This document shows positions 26,507-34,283 of a stretch of DNA of 48,751 nt, one piece after another. The notes under the pieces were generated by a model. The model was not told the DNA's origin. It did not search any database and saw only the letters and a program-made list of their open reading frames with translations. Every line of letters starts with the position of its first letter. Positions within the stretch are counted from its first letter, which is position 1. The DNA lies in NCBI RefSeq assembly GCF_000026185.1, contig NC_010697.1, forward strand, positions 1 through 48,751, written 5' to 3'. A program made the translations under genes and the position numbers. Source of the DNA: Erwinia tasmaniensis Et1/99 (GTDB lineage: Bacteria; Pseudomonadota; Gammaproteobacteria; Enterobacterales; Enterobacteriaceae).

Positions 26507-26626
26507 TTGAGTTCAAAATTAGGTTTTCTTTTCATTGCCATCGTCTTAGCTAGATTCATGCTTGCCTATTATATATATAAGCGTGTCACTATTGATGGTT
26601 TTTTGTTTCCCGGAGAATTAACATGA
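26507..26626 (+). CDS. 39-residue membrane peptide coupled to the next gene
   Basis: A TTG-started frame codes for one transmembrane helix (LGFLFIAIVLARFMLAYYIY) and a short tail ending PGELT. Its stop overlaps the next ATG as ATGA, a strong sign that both are translated together. The start codon is weak (GAAG 7 bases upstream) and an earlier non-ATG start cannot be excluded. Confidence 0.5.
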   Translation: MSSKLGFLFIAIVLARFMLAYYIYKRVTIDGFLFPGELT

Positions 26627-27288
26627 CTATGCGCCCTTACAGAGCATCAGGGGGAATAAACGTGAAGAACACATCTTACTCTTCCTGTGAACAGAACGAG
26701 CAGAGCTTCATTATGTGCCTGTCTCATGTCGAAAAGTGGGCCTGCCACCATGCGTTCACGGAGAGTGAAATCCGACAAGATATGCTCGGTATGATTGCTG
26801 AAATGCGCCTCAGTACTCACCTGTCGGGCTACCCGGCGGCTGAGAAAATAGCAACGCTGGCATGGCGGGTTCGTGACGAGAAGTTTCGCATCGTCCGGGA
26901 GCTGGGGCGCGGCGATCCAGCGGTGCCAGAGATGCAGCGGCTGCTTGATATGCTGAAGCGACTGAAAACGGGGGCAATACAGGCGTGGCCCGTAGACGTT
27001 TCACAATTATCGAGCCAGAGGGCCTGGAGGTACAGGAATTGGGCAGGTATCGCGGGTTGTTTGCTGATGATTATGTCGCCCATTTTACTTGGGCTGCTTG
27101 TTTGTCTTCCGCCCGGCCGGTTCAGCGTACTTGCGCTCATGGTATATGTCATGCTGACGGAAGCTGTCGCCGCGATAAGCCAGGATAAATTTTCTACTCA
27201 CTTCGCGGCCATTACCCGCGGTGTTCTGTTCCTCACCGGTGCCGGAATGATACTGCATTACGATTGCACCACAGTGAGCGTTTTCTAA
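26623..27288 (+). CDS. Unknown protein with two C-terminal membrane helices
   Basis: This 221-residue protein has an N-terminal helical soluble part (about 130 residues, with EKWACHHAFTESEIRQDMLG) and two or three hydrophobic segments near residues 142-185 and 200-215. The ATG overlaps the stop of the preceding peptide. Base composition matches the pil genes. The location suggests a pilus or surface-exclusion role, but no family is recognised. Confidence 0.6.
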   Translation: MTMRPYRASGGINVKNTSYSSCEQNEQSFIMCLSHVEKWACHHAFTESEIRQDMLGMIAEMRLSTHLSGYPAAEKIATLAWRVRDEKFRIVRELGRGDPAVPEMQRLLDMLKRLKTGAIQAWPVDVSQLSSQRAWRYRNWAGIAGCLLMIMSPILLGLLVCLPPGRFSVLALMVYVMLTEAVAAISQDKFSTHFAAITRGVLFLTGAGMILHYDCTTVSVF

Positions 27289-27359
27289 TGAAACGCTTTC
27301 AGCTGCACACGGGCATCATTATTACAGAAAACTATGATGAGCTGCCGGACAGTTTATAA
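27288..27359 (+). CDS. Possible 23-residue peptide
   Basis: This short frame, from ATG to TAA, overlaps the preceding stop as TAATG, which favours reinitiation. The peptide (MKRFQLHTGIIITENYDELP...) has no recognisable feature. It may be the start of a truncated gene. Confidence 0.3.
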   Translation: MKRFQLHTGIIITENYDELPDSL

Positions 27360-27386
27360 AGAATTGAACAATTTCGAGATATTAGC

Positions 27387-27707
27387 ATGATTCAAGTGAC
27401 TACGGTTGTGATTGGAACAAGTGTTATAGACAGGAATACAATGGAAATTGATATAACACCATTCCCTGAATACAGGAGTAATCATTATCTTTCCATACCA
27501 TGCCGAGGGGTTGTATTCTCCGGTGAAATATATGAAAACAGCCGTTGTCAGTCTGGGGTTATAGAATCCCATCACAATACAGCAGACTGGGGAGTTGTAC
27601 TTTCAAGTTACAAAAACTGGTTGTCAGAGAAAGGTAAAATATTTTCTTTCTTATTTGTGTTATTAAATGGGGAGTTGGTTCACCATGAAGTTAACATGTT
27701 GAAGTAA
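27387..27707 (+). CDS. Hypothetical protein
   Basis: This 106-residue soluble protein has many beta-prone stretches (IQVTTVVIGTSVI, YLSIPCRGVVFSGEIYE) and two Cys. There is no signal peptide. Composition shifts back to AT-rich here, marking the end of the pil-like block. No family is recognised. Confidence 0.5.
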   Translation: MIQVTTVVIGTSVIDRNTMEIDITPFPEYRSNHYLSIPCRGVVFSGEIYENSRCQSGVIESHHNTADWGVVLSSYKNWLSEKGKIFSFLFVLLNGELVHHEVNMLK

Positions 27708-27751
27708 ATGCTTATGAAATCTTACGATAGTGAAATTAAAAGCCAATAAAA

Positions 27752-27967
27752 ATGGATAAAGCAATGATGACTGAATCTGATAAAGAGCGTTTTAATAACC
27801 GTATATGTGTTGATAAATTGCTTATAAGTGCAGATGTGTATGTTACACCAAGCATGACAGTAAGTGCGGCAGAGGTAGAGTTAACGGTTCCTGATTCTGA
27901 TTATCAAGCCACGCAAAATTTGAGCGATGTAAAAATTAGTTTCCCGCTTTCAGATGTTGGTACATAG
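27752..27967 (+). CDS. Small acidic hypothetical protein
   Basis: This 71-residue acidic protein is followed after two bases by the next small gene, so the two are likely one operon leading into topB. An alternative start is the ATG at 27764 or 27767. No motif is recognised. Confidence 0.45.
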   Translation: MDKAMMTESDKERFNNRICVDKLLISADVYVTPSMTVSAAEVELTVPDSDYQATQNLSDVKISFPLSDVGT

Positions 27968-27969
27968 CT

Positions 27970-28215
27970 ATGAAATATATTAGTGATGATGAATACCAGA
28001 AGTCGTTAAGTGTTTTTACTGAAATACTCAACGCAGATATTGATGTATATGATAGCGAAGATATAAAAGCCATAAAAAAATTCGAAGATGCTTTAGATCT
28101 TTGCCTTGATTATGAACGGCAATGTTACAGTCAAAAACTCAATGAATCTGCGATAAGTTCATACATGGCGTCAAAGCCTAAGCGTGCAGCATTCCGTATT
28201 AAATCTATTTATTAA
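27970..28215 (+). CDS. Small acidic hypothetical protein
   Basis: This 81-residue helical protein is acidic through its first half, with a basic tail (SKPKRAAFRIKSIY). It lies between another small gene (two-base gap) and topB (17-base gap), so it is probably co-transcribed with topB. No family is recognised. Confidence 0.5.
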   Translation: MKYISDDEYQKSLSVFTEILNADIDVYDSEDIKAIKKFEDALDLCLDYERQCYSQKLNESAISSYMASKPKRAAFRIKSIY

Positions 28216-28232
28216 ATTTAGGAAGAAAATAT

Positions 28233-30494
28233 ATGAGACTTTTCATTGCTGAAAAACCGTCTTTAGCTAAAGCCATTTTTGAAGGACTTGGGGGAAATCC
28301 AAGCACTGAAAAGAAAAATGGCTATTTTCAACACGGAACTGATGCCGTTACCTGGTGTGTTGGGCATATGCTGGAGTTGTTTGATCCACAGGATTATGAT
28401 GCGAAGTACGGAAAATGGAATTTCTCAGACTTACCAATCAAAACTGTTTTCCCGCCAAAGCTAAAAATCAAACCTCAGACTGCCAGTCAGACAAATATTT
28501 TACTGTCGTTGATTAAAGATGCGACAACGATTGTACACGCAGGTGATCCAGATGAAGAAGGATGCTTGCTCGTTGATGAACTTCTTGATTACTGCGGGAA
28601 TAAGAAACCAGTTGAGCGATTACTGATTGTTGACCTTAACCTTGCGCCCGTCCAGAAGGCCCTGGCTAACATGCAGCATAATGTCAATTTCCGGGGCATG
28701 ACAAATAGCGCATTGGCTAGGGCAATAGCCGATCAAGGTTTCGGATACAACCTGACGCGCGGTTTCACTCTTAAAGGCCGTGAGAAGGGCTATGAGGGCG
28801 TTCTGAATGTAGGGCGTGTACAGAGCGCCACGTTAGGGTTGATCAACGATAGAACACTCGCTAACCAAAACCACACAGTCAGCTATTACTATGATGTATA
28901 TGGCGGTATTGACATTAACGACCATACGGTCAAAGCGAAATATCAGGTTGTTGAAAGTGATCAGGTTGATGATAAGAAACGCCTGATTTCAGAAGCGCAG
29001 GCGAAGCACATAGCCGAGCGGATTAAAGATAAGAAAGCAGTGGTAACGGTTGTTACGACAAAACCGGAGCATACCGCGCCGCCAATGCCACTTGATTTAG
29101 GTTCACTCCAGATTATTTGCGCAAAAAAATACGGATACAGTGCCGACGAGACGCTCGACATACTTCAGAAACTTTATGAAACGCACAAGCTGGTCAGTTA
29201 TCCGCGCACGAATTGCAGCTATCTTTCTGACGAGCATTTTTATCAGGCGCTGGATACAGCCAAAGCGATAGGTCAAACTATGCCTGAACTGCTGGGTGCT
29301 GTTAATGGTATGAATAAAGACCAGAGGCACAAAGCGTTCAACACTAAAAAAATTGAAGGTGAAGCGCACCACGCACTTCTGCCGACACAAAAAAACGGGG
29401 CTAATATTAGCCTTAGTCCAAAGGAAAGGTACGTATATAATATTATTGCTATTAGGTTTATATCGTTGTTCTATTCTGATTCTGTTAGGAATAAGACTAA
29501 AGTCCATTTTGATATTGATAAAGACACATTCACTGCAACTCAGAGCGTCTTGGTCAGTAAAGGGTGGGAAGTCCTGGGTAAAACCCAGGATAACGATGAT
29601 GAAGATAAGCCTGATACTACGGTGATCACAGGACTGGATTTGTCTACTCTGAAATTCAGTGATACAGGCATGTGTGAAAATTCAGAAGTGGACAAAAAGA
29701 AGACCGAGCCACCTAAATATTTCACCGAGTCAACACTCATTGCTGCGATGAAAAATGCAGGCCGATTCGTTAAAGATCCCGTTCTGCGCAAAGCTCTTGA
29801 TGATAAAGAGGGCGGGGGAACGTTAGGAACAGAAGCAACGAGGGCCGGGATACTCGCAAAACTCGCTGCGAATACTGGTTTAATTACCATTGAAAAAATT
29901 AAGGGGTATTCAGAAAAAATTTGGAAAACAACTAAGCAAGGCCAAGAACTTTGTTCGAAATTCCCTGATGAAATTACTCAACCTGATATATCTGCTATTT
30001 GGGCAGAAAAGCAGGCATTGATTAAGGCAGGTGAAATGTCAGTCGCTGAATTTGCAAGTTTTAATGATGAATATATAAAAGTCATTATCGACGATCTGGA
30101 TAAAAACGGACTGAATATCTCGGCAAATACTCATGCCTGCCCTGACTGCCAAAAACCGATGCGTAAAATCAAAGGGGCCAACGGTGAGTTTTGGGCTTGT
30201 TCCGGGTTCAGGGCTGATCCACAGTGTAAGAAAACATTACCTGACTTCAAAGGCGAACCTGATTTTGAAGGGAAAGGGAAAGCCGCTGCGGAGTCAAAAA
30301 AGGCAAAGGATACCAAAGCGACAACCTGCCCTAATTGTCAGAAGCAGTTGAAGCGTATGAAAAGCAAAAAAGCTGAAGGTGAGTTTTATTGGGCTTGCGC
30401 AGGTGTTTTTGATAAGAGCTGCGTTTCATTCTTCCCTGAAGTGAAAGGTAAACCAGAAATCAAAAAGAAAGCGGAAGCTAAGAAAAAAAGCTGA
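28233..30494 (+). CDS. topB: DNA topoisomerase III
   Basis: This type IA topoisomerase has 753 residues. The TOPRIM domain starts RLFIAEKPSLAKAI (catalytic Glu7) and carries HAGDPDEEG near residue 107. The active-site Tyr is residue 323 in LVSYPRTNCSYL. The C-terminus has two zinc-ribbon units (CPDCQKPM...C near 635-660 and CPNCQKQL...C near 700-725) for single-strand DNA binding. IncX plasmids carry the same gene. It probably resolves replication or transfer intermediates. GGAAGA precedes the ATG. Confidence 0.96.
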   Translation: MRLFIAEKPSLAKAIFEGLGGNPSTEKKNGYFQHGTDAVTWCVGHMLELFDPQDYDAKYGKWNFSDLPIKTVFPPKLKIKPQTASQTNILLSLIKDATTIVHAGDPDEEGCLLVDELLDYCGNKKPVERLLIVDLNLAPVQKALANMQHNVNFRGMTNSALARAIADQGFGYNLTRGFTLKGREKGYEGVLNVGRVQSATLGLINDRTLANQNHTVSYYYDVYGGIDINDHTVKAKYQVVESDQVDDKKRLISEAQAKHIAERIKDKKAVVTVVTTKPEHTAPPMPLDLGSLQIICAKKYGYSADETLDILQKLYETHKLVSYPRTNCSYLSDEHFYQALDTAKAIGQTMPELLGAVNGMNKDQRHKAFNTKKIEGEAHHALLPTQKNGANISLSPKERYVYNIIAIRFISLFYSDSVRNKTKVHFDIDKDTFTATQSVLVSKGWEVLGKTQDNDDEDKPDTTVITGLDLSTLKFSDTGMCENSEVDKKKTEPPKYFTESTLIAAMKNAGRFVKDPVLRKALDDKEGGGTLGTEATRAGILAKLAANTGLITIEKIKGYSEKIWKTTKQGQELCSKFPDEITQPDISAIWAEKQALIKAGEMSVAEFASFNDEYIKVIIDDLDKNGLNISANTHACPDCQKPMRKIKGANGEFWACSGFRADPQCKKTLPDFKGEPDFEGKGKAAAESKKAKDTKATTCPNCQKQLKRMKSKKAEGEFYWACAGVFDKSCVSFFPEVKGKPEIKKKAEAKKKS

Positions 30495-30784
30495 TGTGGT
30501 ACTTGCGCTTAGTAAGTTGTATCGACACAATCAACCCACATACAGACCTGTGAAGTACAGTACGTGGGTGCTGTATGCAGGATGAACTTTCTATGGGATG
30601 GATTTTAAGCATGTGCTTCATGTATTAGAACACGCTTCATAATGAGATTAATATCCTGTTTCGATGGTGAGTACTGCTATATTAAAATGATTTTGCAGGT
30701 TTTGAGGCGAGTATATTCTAGTTTGTATCAAAGTAGTTGATTAGCGAAACAAAAATCTGAACTCACAAAATAAGAGGATTCCTA
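30495..30784. other. Intergenic region before the H-NS-like gene
   Basis: No gene is visible. CATACAG and CTGTATG form a 7-base inverted repeat around 30539-30577, enclosing a short CCCAC/GTGGG pairing, so a folded leader or topB attenuator is possible. The remainder is AT-rich and probably holds the promoter of the H-NS-like gene. Confidence 0.4.
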
Positions 30785-31222
30785 ATGAGTAGTGATTCAC
30801 GTCATGATGCTGTAACGGCGGTACTTTCCAATATCCGTTCTTTGAGGGCATATGCACGCGAAGTAGATTTTGAGTTTTTACGTGATGCTGTAGAAAAGAT
30901 TCATTCTGTTCTTGCTGAACGCGAAGATGAATACAAAGAAGAACAGCGTAGAAAACAGGATGAAGTAGAAAATCTGGAAAAAGTAAAAAAATACATGGTA
31001 GAACTGGGGTTAGACCCAGCCTTGCTGACTCCTTCAAGCGTTTCCCCTAAGCGGTCTGGTAAAAACTATCGACCTGTAGTTCCTCCAAAATATCGTATTA
31101 AGGACACTGATGGTAATACTCATGAATGGTCTGGTCGCGGTAAACCGCCAGCTGCTTTTAAAGCAGCGCTTGATGCTGGAAGAAATAAAGACGATCTCCT
31201 GATCGATAAAGCCGCTGAGTAA
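30785..31222 (+). CDS. H-NS-like nucleoid protein
   Basis: This 145-residue protein is expected to silence AT-rich transfer genes. The N-terminal half is a charged coiled coil (residues 20-75) for oligomerisation. The C-terminus has PPKYRIKDTDGNTHEWSGRGKPPAAF, matching the H-NS DNA-binding loop (TWTGQGRTP in chromosomal H-NS). AGAGG lies before the ATG, and a terminator follows. IncX plasmids also carry an H-NS-like gene. Confidence 0.9.
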   Translation: MSSDSRHDAVTAVLSNIRSLRAYAREVDFEFLRDAVEKIHSVLAEREDEYKEEQRRKQDEVENLEKVKKYMVELGLDPALLTPSSVSPKRSGKNYRPVVPPKYRIKDTDGNTHEWSGRGKPPAAFKAALDAGRNKDDLLIDKAAE

Positions 31223-31231
31223 AGCCTATCT

Positions 31232-31270
31232 ACCCGGTCTGAGAAATCATCAGTCCGGGTTAGCTTTTTT
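31232..31270 (+). terminator. Terminator of the H-NS-like gene
   Basis: ACCCGG/CCGGGT stem with a 17-base loop, then TAGCTTTTTT. Confidence 0.8.
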
Positions 31271-31309
31271 ACCATTATCCTCATGGCTGAAGTGATTAGG
31301 GAGTTTATA

Positions 31310-31486
31310 TTGAGGGCTTGGATGGTACTGGCGATGCTGCTTGGTATCAGTACAGGGGCGGTTATTCTCATGTTTCAGGGTTCGCAATGTGAAAAGCCAC
31401 ATCGTGAAGGATCACTACCTGCCTTGTTGTGCCCCGCACCATTAGATTATACTCTGAAAAACGGGCGTTATGCCCCTGTGAAGTGA
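31310..31486 (+). CDS. Small membrane or secreted peptide
   Basis: This 58-residue frame has an N-terminal hydrophobic helix (MVLAMLLGISTGAVILMF) and a periplasmic tail with two Cys. TTG at 31310 is chosen because AGGGAG precedes it; ATG at 31283 would add nine residues but lacks a site. Its end overlaps the convergent antitoxin gene by 19 bases. The function is unknown; small exclusion or lysis-type peptides look like this. Confidence 0.45.
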   Translation: MRAWMVLAMLLGISTGAVILMFQGSQCEKPHREGSLPALLCPAPLDYTLKNGRYAPVK

Positions 31487-31746
31487 AGTTTTAAACCTAG
31501 CGCTTTTGTTATTTTCATCATAGCGCTGAATGTTGGATTGCCTTTTCCTGATAGCGCATGATATAGCCCTTCTCTGGACATTCCTACTTCTCTTGAAAGC
31601 TGGCTCATGTTTCTGGCTCTGGCAATATCACCCAATGCGGAAAGAACTAATGACGGTTCACCATCTTCCATAATTTCATTGAGGTACATTTGCATTTCTT
31701 CTTCACTATTCAAATGTTCCGCAATGTCATATTCTCTAAGTTTCAT
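31468..31746 (-). CDS. HigA-like antitoxin
   Basis: This 92-residue antitoxin of a type II pair has a helix-turn-helix (LSREVGMSREGLYHALSGKGNPTFSAMMKITKALGLKL) in its C-terminal half, the hallmark of the addiction-module antidote family (COG3636-like). It overlaps the toxin gene by 4 bases, toxin first, as in higBA operons. It should neutralise the toxin and repress the promoter at 32075-32103. Confidence 0.88.
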   Translation of the reverse strand: MKLREYDIAEHLNSEEEMQMYLNEIMEDGEPSLVLSALGDIARARNMSQLSREVGMSREGLYHALSGKGNPTFSAMMKITKALGLKLHFTGA

Positions 31747-32045
31747 AGCTCCCCCTCGATTTCTTTGTAAATGGCTTTAGCTCTGAGTATATCTTTTTGT
31801 TGTGTACTTTTATCGCCACCACACAACAAAACAACAATGACCTTACCGTGTTTCTTCAGATAAACCCTGTAGCCTTTACCTTCATGAATCCGCATTTCTG
31901 AAAACCCTTCGCCCACAGGTTCAATATCGCCGGAATTTCCATTTTTTAGCCTGCGGATTCGTGCCTGAATCTTTGTTTTTGCCCTGACATCTTTCAGGAC
32001 ATCAATCCAGTTATCAAATATTTCTGTACTTAATACTGTTATCAT
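31743..32045 (-). CDS. RelE/HigB-like toxin
   Basis: This 100-residue toxin is probably a ribosome-dependent mRNA nuclease. The pattern IDVLKDVRAKTKIQARIRRLKNGNSGD, VGEGFSEMRIHEGKGYRVYL and VVLLCGGDKSTQQKDI is that of the phage-derived Gp49-like/COG3657 killer family. It is the first gene of the pair, transcribed from a near-consensus promoter. Confidence 0.9.
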   Translation of the reverse strand: MITVLSTEIFDNWIDVLKDVRAKTKIQARIRRLKNGNSGDIEPVGEGFSEMRIHEGKGYRVYLKKHGKVIVVLLCGGDKSTQQKDILRAKAIYKEIEGEL

Positions 32046-32074
32046 TCCCTTGCCCCTAACTTTTCGATAATTTT

Positions 32075-32103
32075 ATTATATAACCGCGCCCCTTAATTGT
32101 CAA
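32075..32103 (-). promoter_or_regulatory. Promoter of the toxin-antitoxin pair
   Basis: On the minus strand the -35 is TTGACA (32103-32098) and the -10 is TATAAT (32080-32075) with a 17-base spacer, an exact consensus. TGTCA/TGACA inverted halves overlap the -35 (32098-32115) and could be the antitoxin operator. Confidence 0.85.
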
Positions 32104-32120
32104 ATATATCTGACACATTA

Positions 32121-32146
32121 AAGGGGCTTTTTAGCCCCTTTTTTTA
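32121..32146. terminator. Terminator-like hairpin
   Basis: AAGGGGCT/AGCCCCTT with a short T-rich loop. The T-run is strong on the plus strand and weak on the minus strand, yet the nearest gene to end here (32148-32285) is on the minus strand. It may insulate the toxin promoter. Confidence 0.55.
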
Positions 32147-32147
32147 A

Positions 32148-32285
32148 TTAAAACATTGCGTAACCTTGCAGATAATTTAACCACCAACGGAACTGGTTCC
32201 ATTCCTCGCCTTGCATGGCTGGTATGCGAGTTTCCCAGCCTTTGACAAGGGAATCAGCAAGCTGTAGGATCTGATACGTTGACAT
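32148..32285 (-). CDS. 45-residue protein rich in Trp
   Basis: This small frame has GAGG well placed before its ATG. The peptide (MSTYQILQLADSLVKGWETR, then EEWNQFRWWLNYLQGYAMF) is compact and aromatic with three Trp near the C-terminus. It is the last gene of the minus-strand small-gene string. No family is recognised, but the ribosome binding site and coding-like composition support it. Confidence 0.55.
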   Translation of the reverse strand: MSTYQILQLADSLVKGWETRIPAMQGEEWNQFRWWLNYLQGYAMF

Positions 32286-32316
32286 TTTAAAACCTCATTC
32301 TGTTTTTTTTGTTGAT

Positions 32317-32350
32317 AGGTGATCAGGTTGCTCGAACAACCTGATCACCT
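32317..32350. repeat. Perfect 14-bp inverted repeat
   Basis: AGGTGATCAGGTTG pairs with its complement around a 6-base loop. It overlaps the 3' end of the 41-residue frame at 32323-32448 and precedes the 45-residue gene. There is no T-run on the minus strand, so it may be an operator, a processing site or an mRNA-stabilising hairpin. Confidence 0.75.
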
Positions 32351-32448
32351 CTTTCAGATTTTATCGCATCAAAGCAATAATCATCATCGACCGGACAAGC
32401 AGGCCAAAACAGCATTTCTACTGCAATTTTCTTTATCTCCGTAATCAT
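32323..32448 (-). CDS. 41-residue protein coupled to the upstream gene
   Basis: The ATG overlaps the TGA of the 62-residue gene (ATGA), which implies coupled translation. The peptide (MITEIKKIAVEMLFWPACPV, then DDDYCFDA) is amphipathic with two Cys. The last codons fall in the perfect inverted repeat at 32317-32350. Function unknown. Confidence 0.5.
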   Translation of the reverse strand: MITEIKKIAVEMLFWPACPVDDDYCFDAIKSERGDQVVRAT

Positions 32449-32633
32449 TTATATACATCCTGTTTGATTTTCACCCCAGCTATGAGGCCAGCAATTATAG
32501 ATCTCTTTAGTTCGGTATCGGCACACTTAAGAAGCGAGATAATGACATCATCATAAGAATCTTCTTTTAACTTGCTGATTGTTTTATCAACTTCTCGTGC
32601 TATTTCCAGTAACAATTGAGTTTCACTCTTCAT
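32445..32633 (-). CDS. Small helical hypothetical protein
   Basis: This 62-residue protein is predicted helical throughout (SETQLLLEIAREVDKTISKL...). AGGAG lies before the ATG. It is part of the minus-strand string between the toxin pair and the leader-controlled genes. Confidence 0.55.
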   Translation of the reverse strand: MKSETQLLLEIAREVDKTISKLKEDSYDDVIISLLKCADTELKRSIIAGLIAGVKIKQDVYK

Positions 32634-32672
32634 CCCATGCTCCTAAAAGGCGGGTTTTCCCCGCCGTTGTGG

Positions 32673-32885
32673 TTAGTCTATAATTTCATAATCAACATTT
32701 GAGGGATTAACAACGCATTTTTCTGCGATAGTCTGAATAAAGCGTTCAAGTTCAGCGTGGTTTTTCACTTCAAACGTTTGTTTGATACCGTAGGCATTCA
32801 TAAATGCTTTACCGTCTTTTATTTCCGCTTTTGTGAAAGAGAATTTAAAGGTGGCTGGATAAGTCAGGTTTAAGATGGATTTCAT
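32673..32885 (-). CDS. Small leader-controlled protein
   Basis: This 70-residue protein is predicted beta-rich at the start (NLTYPATFKFSFTKAEIKDGKAF) and helical later. It is the first gene after a promoter-leader cassette at 32886-32975 that is nearly identical to the one before the J-domain gene. AGGAGC precedes the ATG. Function unknown; the position suggests a gene expressed with the plasmid's early or leading region. Confidence 0.6.
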   Translation of the reverse strand: MKSILNLTYPATFKFSFTKAEIKDGKAFMNAYGIKQTFEVKNHAELERFIQTIAEKCVVNPSNVDYEIID

Positions 32886-32975
32886 TTTTTAGCTCCTGCC
32901 CGTGTCGGGCTATGGCGATTGGGGACAATCCCCTTTCGATGTGATAATATTACCGCACTCATGCGGTAATATCAA
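32886..32975 (-). promoter_or_regulatory. Promoter with palindromic spacer and hairpin leader (copy 1)
   Basis: Minus strand: -35 TTGATA (32975-32970), 17-base spacer, -10 TAATAT (32952-32947). The spacer is filled by the palindrome ATTACCGCA-4 bases-TGCGGTAAT (32949-32970). The leader then has CATCGAAAGGGG, a GGGG/CCCC hairpin and a GCCCG/CGGGC hairpin that touches AGGAGC. The same cassette recurs at 34809-34896. Confidence 0.8.
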
Positions 32976-33034
32976 GCATTTTTCATGAAAAACAGCAAAA
33001 TACGTGATGATTTTCACGCTTTTTGATGCCCCTC

Positions 33035-33105
33035 AGGGCAGCGAGGACTCAAAACGCGTTACGGCTTTAGCCGTGACAATTCCCTGCCCCTGCAAAGCCT
33101 GAAAG
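33035..33105. repeat. Intergenic repeat, copy A
   Basis: About 70 bases (GCGAGGACTCA..., ACGGC-TTTA-GCCGT hairpin, CCCTGC...GCAAAGCC) recur at 35068-35138 in the same orientation. Both copies lie behind the same promoter-leader cassette, so this is part of a duplicated module. Confidence 0.7.
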
Positions 33106-33153
33106 GGCTGTCAGACAGTGATACTGCTGTACTGCGCGTGCGAGCAACGCGAG

Positions 33154-33378
33154 TTACGGGCGCAACGTGTCGCGCTTGCACAACATATAATCGGGATGCT
33201 CACCTGCCATTAACTGTAAAAGAATAAATTCACTTGCAGTAATTGGTACAACCCTTCCAGAAATTGATTCTTTACGCTGCCAATTACTTAATGACATACC
33301 AAATAATTCAGCCGCTTTGCTTTGCGTTAAACCCGTCTTTACTCTTAATCGTTTCACTTCCGATGGTTCATTATTCAT
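33154..33378 (-). CDS. HTH DNA-binding protein (paralogue A)
   Basis: This 74-residue Cro/XRE-like protein has LRVKTGLTQSKAAELFGMSLSNWQRKES as its helix-turn-helix. Its C-terminus LLQLMAGEHPDYMLCKR matches the end of the protein at 46505-46741 (LLLLAGKHPEYILTKR), so the two are paralogues in two similar operons. It overlaps the upstream gene as ATGA and is the last gene of the J-domain operon. It may repress the leader-controlled promoters. Confidence 0.72.
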   Translation of the reverse strand: MNNEPSEVKRLRVKTGLTQSKAAELFGMSLSNWQRKESISGRVVPITASEFILLQLMAGEHPDYMLCKRDTLRP

Positions 33379-33620
33379 TTTTCAATCTCCATTATTAGAG
33401 TTTGAATCATTTTAATATTTTCATCCGATAAACCTTTTAAAGCAGGATCATCTAAATTATGAAAAGAAATATCAATATCCTTTACACGGCTTGATTTTAA
33501 TTCTGTTTTACGTTTATTGGATCGAATTTTAACATATACAACATAAGAGTAACGTTTTTTGTTTTCATCATAATTCAAATAATACGTGAAATTTCCTTTT
33601 CTAAAAGAATTTGTTTTCAT
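33375..33620 (-). CDS. Small basic protein, operon member
   Basis: This 81-residue protein has a basic, Tyr-rich first half (FRKGNFTYYLNYDENKKRYSYVVYVKIRSNKR) likely to form beta hairpins, and a helical end. It is coupled by ATGA overlaps on both sides. It occupies the same slot before the HTH gene as the 98-residue protein at 46710-47006. Confidence 0.6.
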   Translation of the reverse strand: MKTNSFRKGNFTYYLNYDENKKRYSYVVYVKIRSNKRKTELKSSRVKDIDISFHNLDDPALKGLSDENIKMIQTLIMEIEK

Positions 33621-34153
33621 AACTGTTTTATCGCCCCCGTTAATTTTATCAATTGTTCCACACTTAAACCCTGCACAAACAGTCCGTAGCCGTTGAAATG
33701 GTTAGTTATTTTCCCGCTGAGGCCGTTTTCTGCTTTAAATCCGGTCAGCGCGTCATGCCAGTTATCCAGCGTCACAAGCTGAGATAACATCCCTTTGATG
33801 ATTTTTTCCTGCTCCTGCGCGTCCCGTTGCGCCTGTTCCGCATCCTGTGCCTTTTTAACGTCCTCCTGCGCCGTGGTGAGGATCTTACGGCGTATATCGT
33901 CGGCAATGCCCGTTACACCCCGTGATTGCGACACGGTACACCGTGCGCCGTGCCCGTGCCGGGATTCAACAAAGCCATTAATAACCAGGCGGCATTTTTC
34001 TTCCCGCACCATCAATGAATAGCGTTTCAGTTCCGGCGTGGTCAGTTTAATCCTGTACGGGCAAGCATCCAGCAGATTCACGCGCCAGCCTTTCCCCAGC
34101 AGACGGGCGACGATTTCAAAAACAGGCTGCCATTTGTCAAAAAAATTTTGCAT
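33617..34153 (-). CDS. Hypothetical plasmid protein
   Basis: This 178-residue protein has a conserved-looking start (FDKWQPVFEIVARLLGKGWRVNLLDACPYRIKL), a charged Gln/Glu-rich helix (residues 98-120) and a globular end. It is the second gene after the J-domain gene, 130 bases downstream, and is coupled to the next gene. Its composition is richer in GC than the genes that follow. No function is assigned. Confidence 0.6.
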   Translation of the reverse strand: MQNFFDKWQPVFEIVARLLGKGWRVNLLDACPYRIKLTTPELKRYSLMVREEKCRLVINGFVESRHGHGARCTVSQSRGVTGIADDIRRKILTTAQEDVKKAQDAEQAQRDAQEQEKIIKGMLSQLVTLDNWHDALTGFKAENGLSGKITNHFNGYGLFVQGLSVEQLIKLTGAIKQL

Positions 34154-34283
34154 TTTGTTTCACTTCCTTTGCTGCGCTGGCGAAGCCAGCCAATGCAGCG
34201 TGGCGGTTATTACCCTGTTTTCGGGTTCTATACCCGAAAAGCAGGCCTGGCAATTTCAATGGGGGCTTTCGCCCCCGCTCCCG

